A DNA stretch of 29,150 bases from Candidatus Saccharimonadia bacterium (GTDB lineage: Bacteria; Patescibacteriota; Saccharimonadia; Saccharimonadales; Saccharimonadaceae), in assembly GCA_023257055.1 (NCBI GenBank), contig JALRDG010000043.1, forward strand, positions 1 through 29,150, written 5' to 3'. Under the pieces are notes generated by a model. It saw only the letters and a list, made by a program, of their open reading frames with translations, ran no database searches and was not told the origin of the DNA. The position numbers were made by a program, and so were the translations under genes. This document shows, piece after piece, positions 22,209-28,108 of this stretch. Positions within the stretch are counted from its first letter, which is position 1. Every line of letters starts with the position of its first letter.

Positions 22209-22368
22209 AAAAATGTTGAACGCGTAAAACAAACAATCAATAACAACCTAACATACCAAAAAGTTCCTGTAACTCGAGTATCAGCGAACTGTAATATATT
22301 TCACTGCTCAATTAACCGCAATGGTTGATAATCGAAAGTGACAATAACGAAACGAAAGGATTGTCGTT

Positions 22369-22584
22369 ATGGACACGCAGGTAGTGATAACCCTGCTGAC
22401 AGTCTGCATCGTGCTGTTATCGGTAGTAATCGTTGGATTACTAGCCGTAACAATCGCACTGCTTGTAAAAGTACGTAGCGTTGCGCGCAATGTAGATACC
22501 GTTATGCAGAATGCCCGTCGTGCATCCGAATGGATGGCGCCCGCAAAAGTATTTTCCGAAGCTGCAAAAGCGTTCCGAAAATAA
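22369..22584 (+). CDS. Small single-pass membrane protein (DUF948-like layout)
   Basis: 71 residues. A hydrophobic helix (about 5-33, rich in Val, Leu and Ile) is followed by an amphipathic segment VRSVARNVDTVMQNARRASE and a short tail ending FSEAAKAFRK. The layout recalls DUF948-type proteins often found next to YtxH-type stress genes, but the match is by pattern only. The ATG has AAAGGA 8 bases upstream. It leads an operon with the YtxH-like gene 46 bases downstream, driven by the near-consensus promoter at 22180. Confidence 0.82.
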   Translation: MDTQVVITLLTVCIVLLSVVIVGLLAVTIALLVKVRSVARNVDTVMQNARRASEWMAPAKVFSEAAKAFRK

Positions 22585-22630
22585 GCCCACTGTACTCTCA
22601 TTTACATAACTAATAAGCAAGGAGAATCCT

Positions 22631-22993
22631 ATGAAAAAAACAGTTAGTGTTCTGATCGCCGCCGCAGCTGGTGTTGCTGCAGGAATCTTAATGGCTCCAA
22701 AGAGCGGCAAGGAAACCCGCGAAGAGTTGAAGAAGAAAGCCGATGATGCTAAAGAGTATGCCGATGAAAAGGCAACTCGCGTAAAGTCTGCCGTTAAAGA
22801 TGGTTACGATTCGCTTCGTACGACAGCATCTGACGTAAAAGGCGAAGCTGCCGGTTTGGCTGAGCATGCAAAAACGTCCGCTAAAGGATTAGCGACAGAT
22901 GCAAAGGCTCGTCGCGAGCGTGTTGCTGACAAGACAGATCGTACACTTGGCGATTTGCGTGAAGACGCTGACAAAACAATGGTAAAGAAGTAG
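22631..22993 (+). CDS. YtxH-like stress protein
   Basis: 120 residues. An N-terminal membrane helix, residues 5-22, holds the typical AAAAGVAAGILMAPKSGKETR of the YtxH family (general stress proteins in Firmicutes). A highly charged helical tail follows, with repeated DDAKEYADEKATR and DVKGEAAGLAEHA-like 11-residue periodicity similar to LEA or apolipoprotein-like helices. It likely lies along the membrane or in the cytoplasm as a stabilising stress protein; function in this organism is inferred. AAGGAG is 7 bases before the ATG. An 18-bp terminator follows. Confidence 0.9.
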   Translation: MKKTVSVLIAAAAGVAAGILMAPKSGKETREELKKKADDAKEYADEKATRVKSAVKDGYDSLRTTASDVKGEAAGLAEHAKTSAKGLATDAKARRERVADKTDRTLGDLREDADKTMVKK

Positions 22994-23002
22994 AGTTGCT
23001 CT

Positions 23003-23041
23003 ACATAAAATACCGCCCGTACTACGGGCGGTATTTTATGT
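23003..23041. terminator. Bidirectional terminator with 18-bp perfect stem
   Basis: ACATAAAATACCGCCCGT (23003-23020) pairs perfectly with ACGGGCGGTATTTTATGT (23024-23041) around a 3-base loop. It ends the YtxH operon on the plus strand and the hydrolase gene on the minus strand; the hydrolase stop codon (23036-23038) lies within the right arm. Confidence 0.92.
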
Positions 23042-23668
23042 GATTTCGATTGGCTGAGTGAGTCGCTGGTAGGTAATATTGCGCTGGCCGAGGTAGTCTT
23101 GCGCAAGGCCATCGATGATTTGTTTGCCGGCAGGTGTCAAAATGGCGTCATGTGTCGGAATAACAAATGGCGCACGTATGTCACCTGCAAAGGCGAGGCT
23201 TTCGCTGATTTTAATCCATGGCGCTGCAACGGGTAACAGAAGGGTGGTTACTGTATGATCGGGTATGGTCAGGGCGTCACCAGGGTAGTAAATTTGCTCA
23301 TCAATCAAAACGCCAATGTTGCTAATTGGTTCGATGCCGTCATGAATACGTGCGTGCAGTTCACCGTAAAAACGCAATGAAAACGGCCCGGCGGTTCGGT
23401 GTTCGTCTGGTCGAGCAATATGGATATTGTATTCAGATAGTGCAGGAGCGACGTCAGCTGTTGTATAGATTTGCGCCATTGGGTGGTCATTGAGGATGGC
23501 TCGTACAAGCTGCGGGTCAAAATGATCAGCATGCTGGTGGGTGATAATAATTGCTTCGACAGGAGAAAGGCGTTGAAGATTTGGCGTCAAATTGCCGGGA
23601 TCAACGATAATACTGCGATCTTCTTTCTCGACGACGAAGCAGGCATGATCAAATTTCGTGAGCTTCAT
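23036..23668 (-). CDS. Metallo-beta-lactamase fold hydrolase (UlaG-like)
   Basis: 210 residues from ATG 23668. The longest frame runs to 24076, but that extension is antisense to the glycosylase gene, and TATACT ends 6 bases before 23668. Metal ligands are visible: THQHADHFD (43-51; His44, His46, Asp48, His49), His105 in GELHARIH, Asp131 in YYPGDAL and His173 in IPTHD. The short length and IIVDPGNL start match UlaG-type or 'L-ascorbate-6-phosphate lactonase-like' hydrolases, which act on lactones, nucleotides or phosphoesters; the substrate cannot be read from sequence. It is divergent from the glycosylase, with two facing -10 boxes in 38 bases. Confidence 0.9.
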   Translation of the reverse strand: MKLTKFDHACFVVEKEDRSIIVDPGNLTPNLQRLSPVEAIIITHQHADHFDPQLVRAILNDHPMAQIYTTADVAPALSEYNIHIARPDEHRTAGPFSLRFYGELHARIHDGIEPISNIGVLIDEQIYYPGDALTIPDHTVTTLLLPVAAPWIKISESLAFAGDIRAPFVIPTHDAILTPAGKQIIDGLAQDYLGQRNITYQRLTQPIEIT

Positions 23669-23674
23669 ACTATT

Positions 23675-23700
23675 AGTATAGCGAATTTTACTGCTAGACT
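23675..23700. promoter_or_regulatory. Two divergent -10 boxes in a 38-base gap
   Basis: Minus strand TATACT (23680-23675) ends 6 bases before ATG 23668. Plus strand TAGACT (23695-23700) ends 6 bases before ATG 23707. Neither side has a Shine-Dalgarno site. Confidence 0.6.
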
Positions 23701-23706
23701 GAAAGT

Positions 23707-24513
23707 ATGCAGGCGGATGAATTCCAGCGAATGATTTTCCAGAAAGGCGATGAATTATTTCGTGCCATGCCATGGCGTGACGACACAAGCCCCTATGCGG
23801 TGTTTGTAAGCGAACTGATGCTGCAGCAAACTCAGGTGGATCGTGTGCGGCCAAAGTTTGACGCTTTTGTGCAGCGATTTCCTGACGTGGACTCTTTAGC
23901 GTCCGCGAGCGTGGCTGATGTATTGCAGCTCTGGCAGGGGCTGGGGTATAACCGCCGGGCACTGTACTTACAGGCGGCAGCACAGGCGGTTGTTCAGCAA
24001 TACGGCGGCGTATTTCCAGACACAGCAAAAACACTGCAAACGCTCCCCGGAATTGGGCCGAACACGGCTGGTGCAATACTGGCGTATTCGTTTAATCAGC
24101 CAGTGGTATTTATTGAAACGAATATTCGAACAGTATATATTTATCACTTTTTCAATGACGATACTATCGTAGAAGACACACAAATCCGTAACTTGCTGAC
24201 TGAAACACTCCCGCCCGAACAGTCGCGTCGTTTTTATTGGGCATTGATGGACTATGGTTCGCACTTAAAACGATCAGGAGTAAAGGTGCATCGCCAGAGC
24301 AAGACACATAAAAAGCAGCCGCCGCTCGAAGGTAGTCTGCGTCAAATGAGAGGCGCAATTCTTCGTTTGTTAGTTGCAAAAAATATGGTGAGCCGGCAGG
24401 ATTTGCTGCGGACTTTTGACGGTGATGCTCGCGTTGCTCCAGCGCTTTCGGGGCTGACAAAGGAAGGCTTTATTAGGGAAGTGGCGGGCGAAATTCATTT
24501 GACCAATCACTAG
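23707..24513 (+). CDS. Divergent MutY-like HhH-GPD DNA glycosylase, cysteine-free
   Basis: 268 residues. The N-terminal domain matches adenine glycosylase MutY: PWRDDTSPYAVFVSELMLQQ, with Glu37 at the position of MutY's catalytic Glu, then QTQVDRVRPKF. The helix-hairpin-helix is LPGIGPNTAGAI (113-124). The usual catalytic Asp of the HhH-GPD motif (LDGNVxRV or VDTHVxRV) is Glu137 in FIETNIRTV. The whole protein has no cysteine, so the 4Fe-4S cluster found in MutY and EndoIII is absent, and the C-terminal NUDIX-like domain is missing; a short winged-helix-like tail (about 210-268) takes its place. The likely role is base excision, perhaps of A opposite 8-oxoG, but chemistry may differ. I recall related proteins with IETNIR in other bacteria, so this is probably a subfamily. 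Confidence 0.9.
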   Translation: MQADEFQRMIFQKGDELFRAMPWRDDTSPYAVFVSELMLQQTQVDRVRPKFDAFVQRFPDVDSLASASVADVLQLWQGLGYNRRALYLQAAAQAVVQQYGGVFPDTAKTLQTLPGIGPNTAGAILAYSFNQPVVFIETNIRTVYIYHFFNDDTIVEDTQIRNLLTETLPPEQSRRFYWALMDYGSHLKRSGVKVHRQSKTHKKQPPLEGSLRQMRGAILRLLVAKNMVSRQDLLRTFDGDARVAPALSGLTKEGFIREVAGEIHLTNH

Positions 24514-24521
24514 TAGTGCGT

Positions 24522-24527
24522 GATAAT
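24522..24527 (+). promoter_or_regulatory. -10 box GATAAT deciding the start of the 24535 gene
   Basis: GATAAT ends 7 bases before ATG 24535 (gap AAGAAGT). An in-frame GTG at 24520 would lie upstream of the -10 box and so outside the mRNA. Confidence 0.5.
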
Positions 24528-24534
24528 AAGAAGT

Positions 24535-25089
24535 ATGACACATCGCTGGACAGTATTCGGGATTTTGATGGTCGCAGCTTTGTCGACTCTTCTTATGCTA
24601 CGCGTCGCGTCGGCTGAAACCACTCCACCGGAGTTGAGTCAGCAGAAAATACAGTCAATCCGATCACACTGCGGGTCGATCCGCTCCACGCTTAATCAGC
24701 TTCATACGACAGATGCACTACTTCGAGTGAATCGCGGTCAAATGTATACGTCGCTTTCGACAAATGTCATGGCAAAAATGAATAGCCGCCTCGCCTTGAA
24801 TCGTCTTGATGGCTCAGAATTGGTGCGTGTGACGACGGAATACGAAGAGCATTATAGTGTATTTCGCGAACGATATGAACGATACAACGATCGCATGGAA
24901 GAGCTGAAGAAAATTGACTGTACGCAAAATCCCGAGCAATTTTATGTTGCCTTAACGGATGCTCGTACGCTTCGCACGGAAGTTAATGAGGCGACAAAGC
25001 AATTGAATCGTGACATAGATGCATATCATGGTGCATTTAGTGATTTCCGCACGGACTTTCTTTCTGAGCAAAAGGCCAAGAATGATTAA
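24535..25089 (+). CDS. Exported helical protein of unknown function
   Basis: 184 residues from ATG 24535. A signal peptide (1-27) ends in RVASA/E. The mature part is predicted largely helical, with regions such as TTEYEEHYSVFRERYERYND (100-119) and EVNEATKQLNRDIDAY (149-164). Cys46 and Cys129 are the only cysteines and could form a disulfide bridging two helices. No family is recognised. It overlaps the next gene by 8 bases, so the two are probably coupled and may form one surface or membrane complex. Confidence 0.82.
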   Translation: MTHRWTVFGILMVAALSTLLMLRVASAETTPPELSQQKIQSIRSHCGSIRSTLNQLHTTDALLRVNRGQMYTSLSTNVMAKMNSRLALNRLDGSELVRVTTEYEEHYSVFRERYERYNDRMEELKKIDCTQNPEQFYVALTDARTLRTEVNEATKQLNRDIDAYHGAFSDFRTDFLSEQKAKND

Positions 25090-25429
25090 TTCGGTTCTTG
25101 CCTCTATAAAGCAATTCTTGCTTCGTCATCAGCTTGGCGTGATGCTGACTGGATCTATCTTGTTTGCTGTGCTGCTCGTGTACATAGCTCTACTTGCGTA
25201 TGATCGATCCGGTGCATCTAGTCTTGATTTGAGCCATCCAGATTATGATGGGCTTCGCTCGCAAATTACTACCGAGAAACCGGATGAAATTTCGAGTACC
25301 GGCTTAATTACCGAAGAATTCCTCAACGAGTTTGATAAAATATTTTCTGAGCGCGCAAAAGAAGCCAAAGAAATCGATGCATTTGGCGGTAATGTCTTAA
25401 GTGACGAAGCACTTGGTATTACGCAGTAG
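25082..25429 (+). CDS. Small single-pass membrane protein of unknown function
   Basis: 115 residues from ATG 25082, chosen because it overlaps the previous stop by 8 bases; the longer frame from 25019 lies within the previous gene. One membrane helix (about 18-41, GVMLTGSILFAVLLVYIALL) is followed by an acidic extracytoplasmic tail of about 70 residues (LSHPDYDGLRSQI, EEFLNEFDKIFSERAKEAKE, ending SDEALGITQ). No family is recognised. The TAG stop abuts the stop of the convergent MscS gene with no base between. Translation coupling suggests it partners the exported protein upstream. Confidence 0.82.
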   Translation: MINSVLASIKQFLLRHQLGVMLTGSILFAVLLVYIALLAYDRSGASSLDLSHPDYDGLRSQITTEKPDEISSTGLITEEFLNEFDKIFSERAKEAKEIDAFGGNVLSDEALGITQ

Positions 25430-26278
25430 CTAGCCGGCGAGCTGAATGTCGTTGGCCTCAAACTCTGTAAGCAAGCGACGACGAAGTTCGTTACTGACAT
25501 CCCATTGATCAGCTGGCTGTGTTTTACTGCTAATAATGATAGTGATGGCGTTGCCAGTAATGTCACTAATAGCTTCATAGGCGGGAGCCTTAATGATTTT
25601 CTTTTTCCAGGCCGGCTCTGCTGCTAGTGCTTCACCTGTAGCATTGACAATTGTAACGACACGGTCGACGTCGACATCTGCCACAAGTTTAAGACTGAGG
25701 CGTGACATACTGTATCCCATTGTCTTGTTAATGACGTGCTGTACGATGCCATTAGGGAGGTAATGAACGTTTCCTTCGACATCTCGTATCATAGTAGAGC
25801 GGGTCCCAATGCGCTCCACGACGCCGTTGGCACCGGAAATCTCCACGACATCACCAACGCGATATTGGTTTTCGGCAATGATAAATATACCTGAGATAAA
25901 GTCCTTTACGAGTGACTGTGATCCGAATCCAAGTGCTACGCCAATAATGCCGGCACTTGCAAATAGGGGTGACAGGTCGACACCGAAGGCACTGGTGAGG
26001 ATAGTTGAAACGAGATAGAACCCGATGAGAATACGCCAGATATTGCGAATGAGTGCCGTCAGGGTGGTGCGGCGCTTTTCTATATCACGTCGGTTCCAGG
26101 CTCGATGTTTAGCCGTGCCATGTATTGCTCGTGCGACAAGTCGATCAAGGATGATGCGACCAATATAATACGCGACAAGTGATCCAATAATAATCCAGAG
26201 CACATCAAGGCCATGTGCTCGAATCCAGTCGTATATTCGTGTTGCTTCAAGAATTCGGTGCAGCAGTTCACTGTTCAT
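25430..26278 (-). CDS. MscS family mechanosensitive channel
   Basis: 282 residues from ATG 26278. The longer frame to 26428 is antisense to trmB, and TATACT ends 7 bases before 26278. Three membrane helices are visible (about 22-42, about 75-98 and the pore helix). The pore-lining segment and beta domain carry the family signature SAGIIGVALGFGSQSLVKDF followed by ENQYRVGDVVEI and YLPNG. Size matches short MscS channels, which open under membrane tension to release solutes during osmotic downshock. The gene is head-to-head with trmB across 24 bases and tail-to-tail with the small membrane gene with no gap. Confidence 0.94.
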   Translation of the reverse strand: MNSELLHRILEATRIYDWIRAHGLDVLWIIIGSLVAYYIGRIILDRLVARAIHGTAKHRAWNRRDIEKRRTTLTALIRNIWRILIGFYLVSTILTSAFGVDLSPLFASAGIIGVALGFGSQSLVKDFISGIFIIAENQYRVGDVVEISGANGVVERIGTRSTMIRDVEGNVHYLPNGIVQHVINKTMGYSMSRLSLKLVADVDVDRVVTIVNATGEALAAEPAWKKKIIKAPAYEAISDITGNAITIIISSKTQPADQWDVSNELRRRLLTEFEANDIQLAG

Positions 26279-26285
26279 TTGTTTT

Positions 26286-26293
26286 AGTATACC
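26286..26293. promoter_or_regulatory. Overlapping divergent -10 boxes of mscS-like and trmB genes
   Basis: On the minus strand TATACT (26291-26286) ends 7 bases before ATG 26278. On the plus strand TATACC (26288-26293) ends 9 bases before ATG 26303. The hexamers share four base pairs (26288-26291), so the same DNA melts for both promoters. Confidence 0.55.
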
Positions 26294-26302
26294 ATGAGAA
26301 GT

Positions 26303-26971
26303 ATGACTGACTCCACGCGACCCGAGGTTAACCCGAATGACTACATTATTACTAGAAAACGAAAAAAATATAAATTTGCCAAGTTCTATAATTCTCCACT
26401 GTGTTTTGAATTTGATGAATGGTCTCACCGACCAGCCGATGTGATTGAAATTGGTGCGGGAACAGGATTATTTAGCGTTGAGCAGGCAGCCCTTCATCCA
26501 GCTAAACAGTTTGTCGCTATCGACGTAAAGGCGGATCGTTTACAAAAAGGAGCCTATGAGGCAACGGAACGGGGCTTGACAAACATTACGTTTCTTCGTG
26601 CTCGTGCCGACCAGGTGTTAGAGCTTTTTGAAGCAGACTCGCTTGAGACCATATGGATTACATTTCCTGATCCGTTTCCGAAGAAGCGTTCTGCCGGACG
26701 GCGTCTGACACACCGCGGATATCTGACGAAATATGCCCAGTTACTACAGCCTGACAATGGAAGGCTATGCTTTAAGACGGATGCACGTGAACTGTTTCTG
26801 TGGAGTCTTGAGGAGCTGGTGGCAACAGGATGGCGCGTCAACGAACTGAGCTTCGATCTTCATGAGTCTGGATTGTCAGAAGTATATAAAATCATGACCA
26901 CTTACGAGCATCGTTGGACAAGCGAAGGAATCCCAACAAATTTCGTACAAGCTATGCCACCGTGCCAGTAG
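26303..26971 (+). CDS. trmB: tRNA (guanine-N7)-methyltransferase TrmB
   Basis: 222 residues from ATG 26303 (an in-frame ATG at 26294 is too close to the -10 box). The SAM-binding motif is VIEIGAGTG, followed by FVAIDVKADR, and the family signature is ITFPDPFPKKRSAGRRL, then CFKTDAREL and a C-terminal STEYEHRW-like segment (MTTYEHRWTSEGIP). TrmB methylates N7 of G46 in the variable loop of many tRNAs. The start is probably leaderless. A MazG-like gene follows after 15 bases, with its own -10 box inside that gap. Confidence 0.96.
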   Translation: MTDSTRPEVNPNDYIITRKRKKYKFAKFYNSPLCFEFDEWSHRPADVIEIGAGTGLFSVEQAALHPAKQFVAIDVKADRLQKGAYEATERGLTNITFLRARADQVLELFEADSLETIWITFPDPFPKKRSAGRRLTHRGYLTKYAQLLQPDNGRLCFKTDARELFLWSLEELVATGWRVNELSFDLHESGLSEVYKIMTTYEHRWTSEGIPTNFVQAMPPCQ

Positions 26972-26974
26972 CGG

Positions 26975-26980
26975 TATAAT
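26975..26980 (+). promoter_or_regulatory. -10 box TATAAT for MazG-like gene
   Basis: Consensus TATAAT ends 6 bases before the ATG at 26987, so transcription would start at or next to the A of the start codon. It begins 4 bases after the trmB stop. Confidence 0.6.
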
Positions 26981-26986
26981 AGAAAT

Positions 26987-27328
26987 ATGAATTTTACGGA
27001 TTATCAGCAGCAAGCAGTTACGACACTTTCAAACGATCACGCCTACGGGACTATTTCCGCGGAACTGATGAGTCAAATTTTAGGGTTGGTTGGCGAAAGT
27101 GGTGAAGTGGCAGAGAAATTTAAGAAGCTACTTCGTGATAATGGCGGTATGATAGATGAAACCGCCAAAGCGGAGATCGCTAAAGAACTCGGTGATATTT
27201 TATGGTATGTCAGTTCGGTTTCGCATTGTCTTGATATTTCTCTCGAAGATATTGCACATAAAAACCTCGACAAGGTGCTGAGCCGTAAGGCCCGAGGCGT
27301 GACGAAGGGAAGTGGGGATAATCGCTAG
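26987..27328 (+). CDS. MazG-like nucleotide pyrophosphohydrolase
   Basis: 113 residues, one MazG-type domain. The Mg-binding motifs are GLVGESGEVAEKFKK (33-47; the ExxE pair Glu37-Glu40) and EIAKELGDILWYVSSV (64-79; Glu and Asp of the ExxD pair). Such short proteins hydrolyse (d)NTPs to NMP and pyrophosphate and clean up unusual nucleotides, or have phage-related roles. It lies 15 bases after trmB. The tandem hairpins at 27341-27425 follow its stop. Confidence 0.92.
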   Translation: MNFTDYQQQAVTTLSNDHAYGTISAELMSQILGLVGESGEVAEKFKKLLRDNGGMIDETAKAEIAKELGDILWYVSSVSHCLDISLEDIAHKNLDKVLSRKARGVTKGSGDNR

Positions 27329-27340
27329 ACGTTAGTAACT

Positions 27341-27383
27341 ATCACCCTTATGGCACTATGGGGTATATCGCCATAAGGGTGAT
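27341..27383. other. First hairpin of a back-to-back pair
   Basis: ATCACCCTTATGGC (27341-27354) pairs perfectly (14 bp) with GCCATAAGGGTGAT (27370-27383); the loop is 15 bases. No T run follows on either strand, because the second hairpin begins at the next base. It lies in the 103-base gap between convergent genes ending at 27328 and 27432. It could be a terminator without a U tract, an RNA-processing signal or a remnant of a mobile piece. Confidence 0.75.
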
Positions 27384-27425
27384 GCCGGAGCATACGCGGA
27401 GACAATGCCTCACGTATGCTCCGGC
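27384..27425. other. Second hairpin of a back-to-back pair
   Basis: GCCGGAGCATACG (27384-27396) pairs perfectly (13 bp) with CGTATGCTCCGGC (27413-27425); the loop is 16 bases. It begins directly after the first hairpin and ends 6 bases before the last base of the nucleotidyltransferase gene. On the minus strand it is the first structure after that gene, so it may be its terminator, though no T run follows. Confidence 0.75.
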
Positions 27426-27431
27426 CCTCTA

Positions 27432-28046
27432 CTAGAAGGTGTGCAGGTGGCTCGGGAGGTCGAAGCCGTCAATGTAGCTGTACGGCTTGGCATCCTTAGC
27501 CAAATTGCGCATGAAGCATGGGTTGTCGTGCGGCAGTTGTGACTGCAGCTCGTCGAGCTGATTGCGCCAGTTGAGCGGCAAGACCAGCAGATCGAGATCG
27601 TTGGCGGAAATGCCAGACCAACGCTCGATCGTGTCGGCGTCGATCCTCAGCTGCTTCGCAATGACTGCATTGCGAATGCCCTTATAGAAGTGTACGCCCG
27701 GAAGCTCAATTGTTTCCTGTACGTACTTCGCAGCATTGGTGCCGTAGTGCAGTCTTGCGACCTTCACTTGGTGGTTGATGACGAACTGCGTAACGCGGTC
27801 AATCTCACGCAGGATGCCTTTGGCGAGGCGATCGCCGACGAGAACGATGACATTGTAGTCCGATGTCGTTGTTTCCTCGGCGCGGGCGCGCGAACCGAAC
27901 AGTTCGATACCCTGAACACCGTCAACGAGTGCCGGCAGGGTGCGCGCAAGACGCACGGCCTTGTGGTGGCCAGCTTCGAGCAGCGTTGCGTGGTACTGGG
28001 CGATGTACTGTGACATCTCGTCCGTAATGAGTATGCTCTGCATCAT
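27432..28046 (-). CDS. Nucleotidyltransferase-fold protein (MNT-like), G+C-rich
   Basis: 204 residues from ATG 28046, chosen over GTG 28055 because AAGGTG (28058-28053) is 6 bases upstream and covers that GTG. The nucleotidyltransferase signature is GIELFGSRARAEETTTSDYN, where the usual SDxD ends in Asn rather than Asp, so one metal ligand may be lost. The rest (VTQFVINHQVKVARLHYG, FYKGIRNAVIAKQ) resembles minimal nucleotidyltransferases, with a C-terminal region of unknown type. It has a proper -10 box, a leader and a ribosome site, unlike most neighbours, and clearly higher G+C: 36 and 35 of 60 bases in two lines counted by hand, against 29 of 60 in the MscS gene. This suggests recent transfer. 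A resistance, tRNA-modifying or toxin-antitoxin role cannot be chosen from sequence. Confidence 0.8.
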   Translation of the reverse strand: MMQSILITDEMSQYIAQYHATLLEAGHHKAVRLARTLPALVDGVQGIELFGSRARAEETTTSDYNVIVLVGDRLAKGILREIDRVTQFVINHQVKVARLHYGTNAAKYVQETIELPGVHFYKGIRNAVIAKQLRIDADTIERWSGISANDLDLLVLPLNWRNQLDELQSQLPHDNPCFMRNLAKDAKPYSYIDGFDLPSHLHTF

Positions 28047-28108
28047 GGTATTCACCTTGGGTCAGTAGGGGTAAATGTGCGCTACTGTCGAGATGGGTAG
28101 CTAAGTGG

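Noticed and set aside
22321..22341. Six-codon upstream frame in the leader of the 22369 gene
   Set aside because: No ribosome site and too short to judge; likely chance.
23669..24076. 136-codon N-terminal extension of the metallo-beta-lactamase fold protein
   Set aside because: It is antisense to the glycosylase gene, has low-complexity Arg/Pro/Ala-rich content, and a -10 box sits directly before the ATG at 23668.
24520..24534. GTG start five codons upstream of the exported protein
   Set aside because: It overlaps the -10 box, and the ATG at 24535 gives a better signal peptide start.
26279..26428. 50-codon N-terminal extension of the MscS-like protein
   Set aside because: It is antisense to trmB, and the promoter and family length both support ATG 26278.
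27331..27425. Possible integron attC-like site (GTTAGTAAC followed by hairpins)
   Set aside because: The GTTA/TAAC palindrome occurs only at one end, and the two stems are perfect rather than bulged as in attC; no integrase or second cassette is present.
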